NCBI GenBank assembly: GCA_014871385.1
Contig: CM026425.1
Span: 10,081,105-10,145,104, forward strand
Direction: 5' to 3'
Source: Ceratodon purpureus
Taxonomy: Eukaryota > Streptophyta > Bryopsida > Pseudoditrichales > Ditrichaceae
DNA: 64,000 nt
Position numbers and translations under genes: made by a program. Below the pieces are notes generated by a model. The model did not search any database, had not been told where the DNA came from, and worked only from the letters and a program-made list of their open reading frames with translations. Below, piece by piece: positions 34,863 to 46,921 of the stretch (positions within the stretch are counted from its first letter, which is position 1; each line of letters begins with the position of its first letter).

Positions 34863-37124
34863 TACACAGTCCCCAAGGCTGGAAAAGTTGCGGCTTGTGA
34901 ATGCGTTTGCGTGCTGTGGCATCAGTAACTTTTGCGGTGCAATCTAAGTTAGTTAAAAATGAAACTTTGCCACTGCAGCAGCAATTGCAATTTGTGGAAC
35001 TAGAACTCCGGCACACAAAAGGGAGAACGTTAAAACGATGATTATCTGCAGGTAAAGCCACTAACGAAACATTTATGACCAGATTGTACGTTGCATCAAT
35101 ATGATTAAATATTTAAGTTTTTTAAATATAAAATGTTCTCGACTTGGGGTACGAATCGTTTCGAGCTTTCAGAGCTTGTGATGACCGGGAGAATTAGATT
35201 CGAAACAAACAGATCAGTCAACCACGAAACTCTCAAGAGCAGCCCGAATTGGTCACCAGAGCAGCCAAGGCAGCGATTACGGGGTACGATAGCATCAGCC
35301 GAGCCCCTCCAGTGCCGCTTGGAGACGAGGATCAGACTACACTGGTAATCAATAGGTTTCTAAACAAAAATCCCTCAGTTCCACTGAGCACCCCACTTGC
35401 TTGATCAGATGTGTAATGATCATCGACTATGTAGCAGACGCCGAACATTGTCACGACGCTGAGTATAAACAAAGTTTGCCATGAACACAATAGCTCCTTG
35501 TCTCTACGATGTTATGCAGGCTAATAGTATGCTTGATTACAACCTTATCACCTTGTGGTCACGTTAATCCTCACCCCATTCAAATGATTAACAATCAAAG
35601 GGAACTTTGGACGGATTACTGTTTGGTAACGGTGTGGTAACGTCTAATTTCGGTGCCCTGGCAACAAATTATGTTCAAATTTTTCTTTCTAATTTTGCCA
35701 CAATACTCAGGTAACCGTCCAAACCTCCGTGTGGATGTTACTAAATGACTCCAACTTTAATTAAATGAAGTCTACTACTGTCTAGTACATCCGATATAAC
35801 GCGATGGTTTTCATCTCTGTCCCAAACCACAACATTAAAAACTAAAAATGTATGACGATGGAAGTTTACAAGGAATCCTCCACAATATTTAACATTCATA
35901 CTCGGTGGGAAGTCATATAAAGTTGTAACTCGACTCTCTCCAAAATTTAACTTAAACAAACGTTTCACCTGGAGGGATCTCTGCCTAATTCACTCTGAAC
36001 GATCTAGTGCATGTAATATTCATTTCATGATATTTCACATTTTTGCAATTATATCTAGAAATGCACAGTTCCAATTTGCTTAGTGAAGTGAAATTATCTG
36101 AGTGTACTACTTTGTGAATTTCTTACAGTAAGAACTGTAAAAACATTAACTCGAAAACAGAAAAATATTCCGGTGGAGAATCCAGCGATTGGAGAGAAAC
36201 TGAACTCAAGGCAGCAGTGAACAGTCAGTCAGTGCGTCGATGAGTCGATTTCGATTTCGACCCCGATTATATTCCGCACAAGATTGTCAGTGTGTGGGTC
36301 AGGGTGAAAGGAATATTGACGTGATTAGCAGCTGGGTTACTAGGGAGGGATAATAATAAGCGGGGGATTGAATTATGATTACCGGGGTCATAATGACGGC
36401 CAGGCTTGCTCGCTCGCTCGCAGAGCTCGCAGCGAGGCTGGCTGGCTGGCTGGAGCAGTGGTCCAGTGGAGCCTGTGAGTCACTCACTCGTCATTGAAAT
36501 GCGAGTTCAGCTGCAGGCAGACGGAAGCGATCCCCGCGCCTGCTCCCTCGCCACCTCCACAGTCCAACCACCTACCTCACGCGGGCCCGACTTCCTTTCC
36601 AGCCTTGCATAGGATCAAGGATAATCGCCATTTTTAGGCGCTAGCCTCAACCACCATTTAGTCCTGCATCCCACACTCCTGTTCTCTCCAATTCCCCGCC
36701 CACAGTGCCAATCATCCGCTGCTCAGCGCCGTCTTTGCATGCATGTCGCTTCGCCAATGTTGAACAGGCTAGTAGCTCCTAGTACACCAATTCTCGAGGA
36801 CATCAGTTTGAGACATCAGTTGGAACCAATTCAGGGATCAGCTGGAGTTTGAGGTGCAGACAAGGTGGTGAACAGCTGAGTTCTGAACTGGAAAATGCGC
36901 TTGATCAGAGTTCGTGGTTGACAGGTTTAAGCTGGCGAATTTGGAGAGAGTTTGGATTCTAGGTGGTTCTTCAAGGGTGGCATTGGGTTGAGAGGGAGAG
37001 ATGCTTGAGTTTGGGGGTAGAGGTGAAGGGACTGCATCGCGCAAGAAGTGAGACTAGTTAGTTTGGGTTGCTTGGCCCACGACGAGCTGAACGAGGTGTG
37101 GTATTGCAAGGCTTTTTGCGAGCA
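34863..37124. other. Intergenic DNA and NPH3-gene promoter/leader
   Basis: Bases 34863-36200 contain nothing recognised. From ~36380 the DNA becomes GC-richer, with GCTCGCTCGC and GGCTGGCTGGCTGG microsatellite runs. That fits the proximal promoter and leader of the NPH3/BTB gene that starts at 37125. Confidence 0.4.
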
Positions 37125-40114
37125 ATGGCGACGGTGATGGGCAGCAGGGTAGGGAGAGAGAGCTCGCCGAGGATCAGCTCCAAGCGGCGCGTGCACAGCA
37201 AGTCGCCGCTGGTGAGGAGTCCCAAGTCGGTCTTGCTGCCGGAGTCGATTGACACCTCCTCGGAGTCGAGTTCTCTTGCGAGTTCGATCCTCGGGGAGCA
37301 GATCGTGGAGTGTACTAGCTTCAGGAATGCTGCCAAGGTGAAGGAGAGTCACGCCAAGGTTGCGACTGAGGCGTCTTTTGAGCAAGTTGACATGTATACC
37401 TGGTGAGACGATTCTTGCAATGTTATTTTCGTTCTCCTACGTGAACAACTGAAATCGCCTTACTTGCATTAGTGAAACGTCTCGGATGTCGCAATTGGGA
37501 GGTTTGTGAATTGGAACCAATGCCGATGAGTTTTTGTTCATTTCAGGTTCGTATCAATTGACCGGCCGAGTGACCTGCTCGTGGAAGTCGAGGAAATCTC
37601 GTTTCATCTGCACAAGGTATTTACGAGTTCACTAATTGCTCTGTTTTTACTTTCGAAATCACGAACTTGACATTTTTGTGCAGAAGTGAGTTTCTGAGAC
37701 GAGCGAGTGTTAAGAGGTGTACGTTGTGTGTCTGTGTGTGTTGGCAGCTACCACTCCTGTCGAGGAGCGGGCTTCTCTTCCGCTTGGCATCGAAGTCATG
37801 CGATTCGCGAAAAGCCTACATCAACTTGGTGGACGTACCAGGAGGAGCTGAGGGGTTCATGCTGGTGGCGAAGTTCTGCTACGGCATTGTGGAGGAGCTC
37901 ACGCCCACGAACGTAGCCACCATCCGATGTTGCGCAGAGTATTTGGAAATGACGGAAGCCTTTGAGGAAGGGAACGTAGTAAGCAAAGCCGAAGCGTATC
38001 TCAATCTTGTGATCTTGAATTCCTGGCAGGAGTCGATCATCGTGCTGCAATCGTGTGAGCTGCTGCTTCCCTGGGCCGAGGACATGAACCTCGTGAAGCG
38101 ATGCGCGCAGTCTGTGGCGTTCAAGGCTTGCACTGACCCGCGAGGTGTTCGATGGCTGTACTCTGGTCTTGAGAAGACTAGCACCGCTCCGAGGGTGTCA
38201 TTAGAAGGGTCGGTTGCGAGAGTGGCTCCCAAGGACTGGTGGTACGAGGACGTTTCGCATTTGACCATCTACTGCTTCAGCGAGGTGGTGGATGCGATCA
38301 AGGAGAAGGAGATGCACCCGGAGCTTCTGGGCGGCGCTCTGGAGTATTACGCTCAGCGATGGCTTCCGGGTTTAATCAAGTCATTCTCTGAAACAGTCTT
38401 CAGCAAAGTCACTAGCAGCGCTTCATCCACACGAAGAAACTCACCGTCGTCGTCGCCCGGGAAGGGTGGACACACGCTGTACCTCACGAACTGCCCATCT
38501 AAGGGCACGGAGCAGGAAGAGCAGAATTCGACGAAAGTACACGAGTCCATAGCCGAGCAGAATAGAAACCGCTTCATTCTTGAGGAGATTGTCACCTTGT
38601 TGCCGCAGCAGAAAGATGCTGTGTCATGCAGCTTCTTGTTGCGGATGACGCGAGCGGCGTACTTGCTGAACTGCGATGCCGACTGTAAGGCGGAGTTAGA
38701 GAGACGAGCCGGTCTTCAGCTGGATCAAGGCACGTTAAGCGATTTGCTCATTCCTAGCTTCTCCCACACCAGCGAGTATTTGTACGATATCGACATTGTC
38801 CGCCGCATCTTGGACTATTTCCTCACTCAGGTACTTACATGTGCATTGTCTTAGAAGTTATCAGCAAAAGCGCTGCATTCAATGAAATTCCTGCGATGAA
38901 AGTCTGGTTCTGCATTTAACATGGTGCTTGTAATGAAACCGCAGGAGCTTAGCGCGGCTGGCAGCCCAAGCTCTTGTTCTGGTGACAAAAACCCACGGGG
39001 TGTGTACGATGGCCCCAATTCTGCGGCTAAGCCGCAACCAGCGCTGAATTTGAGAGCGAGAGTAGCGAAACTGTTGGACTCTTACCTGGCGGAAGTTGCA
39101 AGGGACAGTAAACTTCCCATTACGAAATTCCAGTCTCTGGCGGAAGCGCTTCCTGAGGGGTCAAGGTTGTGCGACGATGGACTGTACAGGGCAGTAGACA
39201 CTTATCTCAAGGTTTGTAACCCACTGTTGAACCATTCATCCAGTCATTACGTTGCAGCTTTGAGAATAGTTGATTTGCGCACAATTCATGGAGGAAAATA
39301 TCTGATGAGTATGTGATGATTTGCAGATACATCCTACTTTGTCTGAGCACGAGAGGAAGCGTCTGTGCCGCATCCTTAACTGCCAGCGCTTGTCTCTCGA
39401 TGCCTGTACACACGCTTCCCAGAACGAGCGCTTGCCTCTCCGCTTCGTTGTGCAGGTCCTCTTCTGCGAGCAGGTGAAGATCCGGAGCACCGTCACCGAA
39501 GTAAGCAACTTGGTGAAGGAGGATCGTAGCAACGCTGACAACGTGAGTGTCACCTCACGAGAGCCCACCGCAGGGGTTGATTCTTCGTCACAGCCAACCG
39601 CCAGCACCAGCACTAGTGCTGCTACACCCCAGTCTCCTGCATTGCAAGAAAACATCAACCAGATGGAAATCAGAGCACTGCAACGAGAACTTGCCACCAT
39701 GAGAGTCAAGTGGAACGATATGGAAAGAGACCACGGCAGCATCCAAGAGCAGGTACGAAACTCACTTGAAAATTAAAAACTGCAATACTCATATGGTTGT
39801 CATTTAGTTGCGTCATGCTGAAATGATTGTCTTACGTTGTTTTACAAAGTTGCCGTAGACTATTAAGAGAATGTTCAACATGTTCTATCGCTGATTGACA
39901 TCTGAAAATGTGGACATGTCATCAGGTGGAACAAATTTCGAGAATCTCCAGAGCGAGGTCTTCGTCGTGGTCGTCCGGAGCGTGGAAGAAGATCACTAAG
40001 CTGCACTTGTTCAACAACCACCACCACAACAACAATCATTCACCCGGTGATTCTGGGCGGACAGAAGAATCGCGGACGCAAAACCCGCGGAGGTGGAGGA
40101 ATTCCATATCGTAG
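37125..40114 (+). CDS. NPH3/RPT2-family BTB protein, 6 exons, 770 aa
   Basis: NPH3-like proteins are plant-specific adaptors, some acting with phototropin blue-light receptors at the plasma membrane and some in CUL3 ubiquitin ligases. Exons: 37125-37402, 37547-37616, 37748-38830, 38945-39211, 39327-39752, 39926-40114; phases match throughout. A basic Ser-rich head (1-92) precedes a BTB domain (~95-210) opening DRPSDLLVEVEEISFHLHK and followed by LPLLSRSG. The NPH3 domain begins near residue 280 (DWWYEDVSHLTI) and includes LDACTHASQNERLPLRFVVQ (~591-610), the family's hallmark region. A predicted coiled coil lies at ~675-715 (MEIRALQRELATMRVKWNDM). The tail is basic with a His/Asn run. Domain order and length are canonical. 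Which family member it is cannot be told here. It converges with the F-box/LRR gene at 41291. Confidence 0.94.
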
Positions 40115-41290
40115 TTGAGATCCATCCCGGAGAGTTTATTTACCTGAATTACTTGCAAATATAATTTCATAGGTTTGTTCATATTCCCAATTAGAGGTGG
40201 TAGGCTGTAGTGGATTGAGACTGCAAAAACACAGGACATAGGAGTTTAGAATGGGTGGATATTGATTTTCGTTTTCATTTCAGCTGAAAACTGCACACTT
40301 CAACACGGTAGGTTACGTCAGAGCATTGAGGTTTGATTTGTCAACCCAGGTCTGTCAAGCTTTATAGGTGCGTACTGCTTCAAGATTGGAACTTGAATGT
40401 ACATAACGTTTTTGAGAATAGGTCTCTCAAAATTCAGCATCAAAGCTTATTTTTTCCTTTTCTTGTTCTGAAACAAGCGGTAAGCTTTATTACCACTGCG
40501 AAAAAATAACCGAATGGCCGAGAAGCTTCAAGCTTTCAATTTATCTCGCTTTACTTTCTTACTGATATTCTGCCGGATGGTTTGTGGCATTTGTTCCACA
40601 GTCAAATTTCGGGCTAAACGCTCATACTATATATGTGTAAAGACGATCATATTTGTGAGGAGAAAAGCGACTTGCAAATTTGTAGCAATATATGTACTTT
40701 GAAGTAAACATTGTGTTCATCAATAATCCCCTTGGGCAACTTGTCCATGCTTTCGCATCTCGAAACGATTTGCTCACAATGCAGGACAGTCGCATGTAGA
40801 TCACCATTCCCAGACATGGTGCACATCCAGCAAGTGACAATGCACAGCGCTAGCTGAACAGTGAGAAGTACATCCATATAATTGGTCTGATAAAAAAATT
40901 CATGTTCAAGTTGTGGCGTGTGAAATAGGACCTGTAGATGGACCTCTCTATAACAACCTCCGATCCCTAAATCACGCCTAAACCATTTCCCCAGCCGAAC
41001 AAGTCAAGACGCTAGGTCAGATCTAGCAATCAATACCAACTAGTGTAATAACTCATACTTGCATGGGTGATAATGAATCCTTGTAATCACCAATGTGTTG
41101 CATACTCCTTAGCTGCCGCAAGCCACATGATACTGGCATCAAAACGTACGTCACTACTGGAAGTAGTCCAAGTAGTAAAAACACATTGCATTACAAAAGC
41201 TATGAAAATAGAGTTGGCATGAAAGAGCACCAAGACACTCCAGCGGCATGCTCCTCCGCCAGCAAATCAGTCGCAATGAGAACACGAGCG
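40115..41290. other. Space between two convergent genes
   Basis: These ~1.2 kb lie between the NPH3 gene stop codon and the end of the minus-strand F-box/LRR gene and should hold both 3' UTRs. No further gene recognised. Confidence 0.45.
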
Positions 41291-42568
41291 TCATGTGTAA
41301 TTGAACTCGATATCCACATTGGAGAATTTCCTCATGAGATTCACAATTGAGGTGGTGAATTTTCCTATCAAGTGGAAGTCTTCTGCCTTGGTCTCAGCAA
41401 GAATGCCGTGGATCACCAGCTTTCTCAAACTGGGACATCTTTCCAGAACTCCCCCAATCCATTCGGCAAAGGTGTCGTTGATAATAGAGGAACCCAGTTC
41501 CAGAAATACCACCTTCTGAAGAAGCGTTGACCCTGACCCCTGCAAGGCCTGAATGATCGTTCCATCGGCAAGTTCATAACCCAGTGCAAGGCGATTTAAC
41601 CGAGGAAAAGACGCAGCTATTGTCTCAATGTCCACGTCTTCTTCCGAGCCTTCAAATTTCAATCGCCAGAGCCGGAGCTGGCGGAGCTTTGACGCACGTG
41701 AAATTATCTGAAAAAACTGAGGCCAAAGCATCTCGAAGTCACTTACATCCAGAACCTCCAGTAACTCCGTAGCTTCCCCAAAATCCATTTCTCCAATAGT
41801 TGTGTCCTCAATCTTCAGCGCACGCAAGCTATTGCTGCTCCTCAACTCAAACCGTTCTATGACTGAACCTTTCAGGTGCAGGTTGTCTAAGTGATCTGCC
41901 TCGAGAATCACGGTGTCCAGCGTCAGCTCCTCTGTATAGAACGCACGCAGACTGGAGCTCGTGAGTTCCAGAGTGGTCTCAGAGCCTGACATCGAGACGT
42001 CTGTATCAAAAAGACACGTCTGTATCAGAGAAAGAGTTACAAGCTTTGGGCACGCCGAGAGTAGTGCGTTGAGGTCTGTCGAAGAGACGGTAACGCGCGA
42101 AAGCGTCAGAGCCAACAGAGATGGAAATCTCTGAACAGCTGGATCCACTGTGGGTATACAAGTATACCCCAAAACCAACCTCTCCAGCTTGCTTTTGCCG
42201 CATCTTTCAAGAACATTCACACAGGGCTTTGTTTTCATCATATATGTTAAGAACCGAAGAGACTCTCGCGTGTACATAAGCCATGCAATCACTGGAGCTG
42301 CTGAGAACTCGTTATGGTTGCCAAGCCTGATCGACAAGTGCTGTAGGCACGAGGTCTGCATGATTGTCTGTGTGATAAGTATCTCGAGATCTTCAGTCGA
42401 AAGCTCTCGGTAAACAGGCCAATCCGCTGTATTGAAACAGAGAGTGTTGAGGTGGTGGCGGGCTGCTACTCTCCATTTGCGACATGTTGTCGAAGCCACC
42501 ACCACGTCACGTGCAGCACCAAGGTGTGACAGGATGTTGCCTATGACTTCCACCGGCAGTGACTCCAT
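41291..42568 (-). CDS. F-box/LRR (RNI-like) protein, 425 aa
   Basis: Probable SCF ubiquitin-ligase receptor. An N-terminal F-box (residues 1-42: MESLPVEVIGNILSHLGAAR, then STTCRKWRVAARHHL) is followed by a ribonuclease-inhibitor-like LRR array to the C-terminus, with repeats such as LERLVLGYT, LVTLSLIQT, LRQLRLWRL and LRKLVIHG. The opening resembles a conserved land-plant F-box/RNI family that also starts MESLP/MDSLP with 'ILSHL..ARDV'. The frame is open further upstream, but a good splice acceptor (polypyrimidine tract then TACAG, at 42615-42617) lies between. I therefore start at the MESLP methionine and infer a spliced 5' leader. The C-terminus ends DIEFNYT. Single coding exon. It converges with the NPH3 gene. 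Confidence 0.87.
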   Translation of the reverse strand: MESLPVEVIGNILSHLGAARDVVVASTTCRKWRVAARHHLNTLCFNTADWPVYRELSTEDLEILITQTIMQTSCLQHLSIRLGNHNEFSAAPVIAWLMYTRESLRFLTYMMKTKPCVNVLERCGKSKLERLVLGYTCIPTVDPAVQRFPSLLALTLSRVTVSSTDLNALLSACPKLVTLSLIQTCLFDTDVSMSGSETTLELTSSSLRAFYTEELTLDTVILEADHLDNLHLKGSVIERFELRSSNSLRALKIEDTTIGEMDFGEATELLEVLDVSDFEMLWPQFFQIISRASKLRQLRLWRLKFEGSEEDVDIETIAASFPRLNRLALGYELADGTIIQALQGSGSTLLQKVVFLELGSSIINDTFAEWIGGVLERCPSLRKLVIHGILAETKAEDFHLIGKFTTSIVNLMRKFSNVDIEFNYT

Positions 42569-43382
42569 GCCTCTCCTCCGAAATACAATTGAGGTCAAAA
42601 GGTAGGCAGAGTCCCTGTACAATTGAACAAAACAGACCGAGATTGTTTTGAGTCACTCTTGTCAATATCACCAGTCTCGGTCGTCTGAAATTGCATAGTC
42701 GAGAGTGCCGAGCTTAACAAGCGCGCCATCCACAGCTCTGCTAGCATGATCGTGCCAACACGAAGTATCAAAAGATTCGTCCCGATAGAATGATAAACCC
42801 TTGTTCCGCTTACAATCATAACTTGACCCTTTCACTTGTGTATCAGTTAAAAACTAATGCAGCAAGAACCCACTAAACACAATTTTCTACACCAAATCCA
42901 ATCGACGAATGCAACAAAGATGATGAACACTAATTTAAGAAATCAGCACTTTATTTCTTGAGAAACAACAGCAGAGTACTAGGTTACACGAAACACCCGT
43001 AAGTAACACGATACACGCATAGATGACACTCCGAGCAATTCAAGAACTTAAATTGCAAGGGCATCCACCCAACAGATAATCAACCGAGCAAATAATCATG
43101 CTTAGGAACGACAGCTAATATAGTGGATTTGAGAATGTAACAAAGATTCATTAACTTCATAATCTGTTAAGCAGGCCATCAACTTTAGCTATTCTTATAA
43201 ACATCACCCTAATGGACCTCCAAATGGGGGAAAGGAACAGTATCATAGAAAAAACTTAGCGAGATAGCAAGCCACCTCTAAATCCCATATTCATTGTTCC
43301 GCTCCCTTATAAGTAAAGACTTGGGGCTCACGTTTTCCAGATATTGGCTGCTAGAAATTGAAACCCTTTTGAATAGCCTCTC
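42569..43382 (-). other. Likely leader intron of the F-box/LRR gene
   Basis: Apart from the acceptor at 42615-42617, I see no coding sequence. The upstream leader exon was not located; the GC-richer DNA at 44.5-45.2 kb is a candidate. Confidence 0.35.
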
Positions 43383-43516
43383 CTATTTGCCAAGGCCGTC
43401 TATCCCATCCCTAAGGAAGAAGGTGGATGAAGGGCGAACACCACCTTCTCCCTTTGGAATGAGGTAGACGGCCTTAGCAACAAAACCATCCCCAACAACA
43501 CCAACGATGCGAGCGC
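43383..43516 (-). CDS. Orphan terminal exon of an unidentified protein (43 codons)
   Basis: A clean acceptor (TGGTGCTTGCAG) precedes a frame reading ARIVGVVGDGFVAKAVYLIP, then KGEGGVRPSSTFFLRDGIDG and LGK, and a stop. Glycine spacing, balanced composition and codon use look like real protein. The exon enters in phase 1, so an upstream exon ending one base into a codon is needed; I could not find it between 43.5 and 45 kb. I do not recognise the family. It may be a small conserved gene with a long intron, or a gene remnant. Confidence 0.5.
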
Positions 43517-46410
43517 CTGCAAGCACCAGACAAAAATACAAGTCTTCGTACTTCTAACACTTTATGAAATCACATCTAAACTGCGAGAGGGTTCTACATA
43601 TCCCATGATGTGTCCAATGTTGAAAGGAAACAGCGTGGATACGATCAGACATTAGTGTTCCTAAGGGTGCTATGCCCTTCCTTGAATGGAGGACGAACAC
43701 CACATTCAACCATAGGAGGCAATGTGTTTCCCATTAAAATTCGAACACGTTGTGAAACCATATCCATATCCGAAGTGCAATCTGATATGTCCCAAGTTTG
43801 CAGAATGTTTGTATTGGACATCGACATCCTTATTCAAAGGGCAGACGTTGTGTGCCAAGCACTGGACACATTTACAAATTTTAGACCGCGCAGTATTGTG
43901 AATGTATGCAACAAATTGCTTCATTATTGTATATGAACTTCAAGTTCAGGGATTAGTTATCTTCAGGGGCGCATCACTACTAATATTTAACGACCATTCC
44001 CAAGAACAAGAACCAATAATGTAACCGGCCGATAACCCTTAGTGAAGGAAAACCAAGCGCTTCTAGGAATCACTTAACTCAACCACCTCACATGTTACTC
44101 CAAAACCCTGATTATGAGACCTGAATTTTACTAGGCTCAAAATGAATAAATAAATAACAAAACAATATTAATTATCTAAAAAAAACAAGAACAAAAACAA
44201 ACCTAAACAAAATAAAAGACAACAATAGAAGGGCGCAGAAACCAAGACGTAAGAAAATTTCCCCAAAGAACTAACGGTTTATTTCTCACAATGCTCCAAA
44301 TCAAAAACCATTTACCAATCTACAGACGACCCATCAACAAGATTCCAATCGTTCTAAAATCCTCCAAACCAATTCCAACAACACCCCAAAAGTACCCAGC
44401 ATCTAAAACACCCAATACAAGCGTTCAGTTCAGAAAGCTTACAAGCTCCCCAAAACAGCAGAACCAACGGTCGATCACAGCCGATCCACGCACAAACACA
44501 ACTCCTCCGCTCCACCCATCAAACCCCCAACTCGCGGCCGAGTTCCGTACGCCAATTCCGAGGCGGGAGACCTAGACCACCCTACGTTCGAATCGACCTA
44601 AACAGCACTGCTCTCCACCACGCCGCAAACGCGATTCAGCACCTAGCTCAAACCTTCAACACACAAAAGCGCCAGAGCTCACTCAGTTAGCTACACTCCG
44701 AAAACCTGCAGAACGCCAAAGAACCCACAAGCCGCATGTAACTCAGCAACAAAACCTCCAACCACAAAACTCATACACAGAAAGCCCAGACATCCCCAAA
44801 GATGCCCAGCGATGCCTAGCGATGCCCAGCGATGCCCAGCGATGGTGTCTGTACAGACACCCCACATGTCCTTGTCGGTAAAAAAATGGAAATGCTACAG
44901 TCAACATAAAAAATCCAACGCCTAGTTCCGCCTCCTCCACTTCACATAAAAAATGTACAATCACACCAAAACTCCATCTCTACATACCACCAACCTAACT
45001 CACCCAAACCACCACCACCACCACCCGAAGCTCTAAAACCCTTGAAGCCCACCTCCACCTCCACAGCTATCTATCTCCATTACAACAAACAAACACTCAT
45101 CGCCATACACGATCTCTCTTCCAAGTCACTCAACTGGACCGCCCAGTCCTCCAGGAAAAGGCAAGGGCACGACACAGATCCCAACCAGAGATAGCATGGA
45201 TCGATGATGCAGGAAACACACACACATAAGTTTAGATACATACACAGGGAGCAACACACGAGACGAAATGAGGGGAAAGTTTGGAAATGACTTTACGAGG
45301 GCTACGAAAGAAGAGTTACCATGGCACGACGTAAAGGGCGTGGCGTGGCTGGGTGGCTTGGGAGGGGCGTCACCTTGCCATGGGCGTGACCTTGAGTAGC
45401 GTGCAAGAGAGCCCCCACGCCATGGCAATGGGCATTGGAATATCAATATCTTTGCTTAGGTTTTATGATATGTGTGGGTTTTGGTTTTGGTTTTGGGGGA
45501 GTTTTTGGAGTAGAAATGAGTGGTTTAGTTGGTGATGGAATAAATGAATATGGGAATGAATTTACGGCGCTGATAAATTTATGTGAGTGGGTGGGTGGGT
45601 GGGTGAGCGGCTTTGGGGTGCTTAACTTGGCCAACGGACATGGTGGGTGTTGAAATCGTCATTGTGTCTGAACCTGATTGATTATGTACCATTGTTGGGC
45701 GTTTTAGGTGTTGGGATCTAGGTGTGGGGTAGATGGTGACGGATTTGGGTACGGTGACGGTTCTGGGTGTGGCAGCGGGGGGAGTGGGGTTTGGGTTCGG
45801 GTGGATGGCGACCGGGATTTGTAAGTCGAGGTGGTTCCGTTGAGTTGTTGTTGGCCCGTCTTGTCTTGTCATGGTTACTTTGCCTAAATGCCATTGGAAA
45901 TAATTATAAAGAATATTCAATCCTCGTCAAATAGTTTTATCTTTGAAAATTATCAAAATCTTGATTTTAATCAGTAGTACTTAAATTTTGTGTGATTGAT
46001 TAAAATTCTAAATTGTATCTATAAAAAGAAGCATGTGAAATATGATATTTAGAACACTATTAGTTTCTTGAGATGGTAATTTTTCTAACACCATGGTTAT
46101 GTCACCTAATACCTTCTTTTTTTGATATAATTATAACTTTATCTTCTCTGGAAAAGATTTCTACCTAATAATATTCAATTTAATGATATATCTTTCAAAA
46201 AAAATTAACTCTTTTTCATTTATAAAAATTAATCCCAAAAAGTATTGTTAATTGTTTTGGGTCTAGAGGAGTTGTATGAATTAGCCTTGAAATGGATCAT
46301 TGATATATGGTTGATGTGCATGAAAAGAAATTTATTAAGTAATGGTTTGTTTATCTTATATAAATATTTACTATGTTTTTCTCTAGTGCATCTTCACATT
46401 GATGATGCAT
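43517..46410. other. Unassigned DNA with GC-richer block at 44.3-45.4 kb
   Basis: Bases 44300-45450 are richer in GC, CA-rich on the plus strand, and may contain promoter and leader exons for the minus-strand genes downstream. No protein-like frame was convincing. 45900-46400 is AT-rich. Confidence 0.35.
44801..44861. repeat. 10-bp tandem repeat running into an 18-bp perfect palindrome
   Basis: GATGCCCAGC is repeated four times (one copy has a T), from 44801 to 44840. The next bases, 44844-44861, form the perfect palindrome GGTGTCTGTACAGACACC. The GC-rich surroundings could be a promoter for the minus-strand genes. Confidence 0.7.
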
Positions 46411-46921
46411 CAAGTTCTTTACAATCGATCTCAAAAAGATTTTAGGTATTTGACAAATAGATTCTTTATTCATGTTGGCGTTCTAATGGGAACAGATTGG
46501 AAGGGAGTGATGGAGCGGACCGGCTAAATGTGACGAGGTGTTGGAGGCTTTTTGCTTTGGTTGTGAAACTATGCGTTGCTGAGTAGGGAGGGTGGTTCTA
46601 GTTCTATGAAGAATGCTAGAGATGGAGACAATAGTAGGCAATCAAGTTCTTTACAATCAATCTCAAAAAGATTTTAGGTATTTGACAAATAGATTCTTTA
46701 TTCATGTTGGCGTTCTAATGGGAACAGATTGGAAGGGAGTGATGGAGCGGACCGGCTAAATGTGACGAGGTGTTGGAGGCTTTTTGCTTTGGTTGTGAAA
46801 CTATGCGTTGCTGAGTAGGGAGGGTGGTTCTAGTTCTATGAAGAATGCTAGAGATGGAGACAATAGTAGGCAATCAAGTTCTATGAAGAATGTAAGAGGT
46901 GGGGACAACAATAGGTAGTGC
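46411..46921 (+). repeat. Near-identical 232-bp tandem duplication plus partial third copy
   Basis: The unit starting CAAGTTCTTTACAATC occurs at 46411 and again exactly 232 bases later at 46643; I saw a single difference (CGATC / CAATC). At 46875 a third start is followed directly by a diverged version of the unit's last ~45 bases (TTCTATGAAGAATG...). The near-identity marks a recent duplication. The unit is not obviously coding. Confidence 0.92.

Noticed and set aside
34646-34900. Repeat protein encoded by the tandem array
   Set aside because: Unit lengths of 77 and 79 bases change the frame between copies, so a repeated peptide is not preserved.
44291-44575. Plus-strand protein of 94 codons
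   Set aside because: Low-complexity Pro/Thr/Ser/Lys content reflecting CA-rich DNA; more likely the reverse of a leader or promoter.
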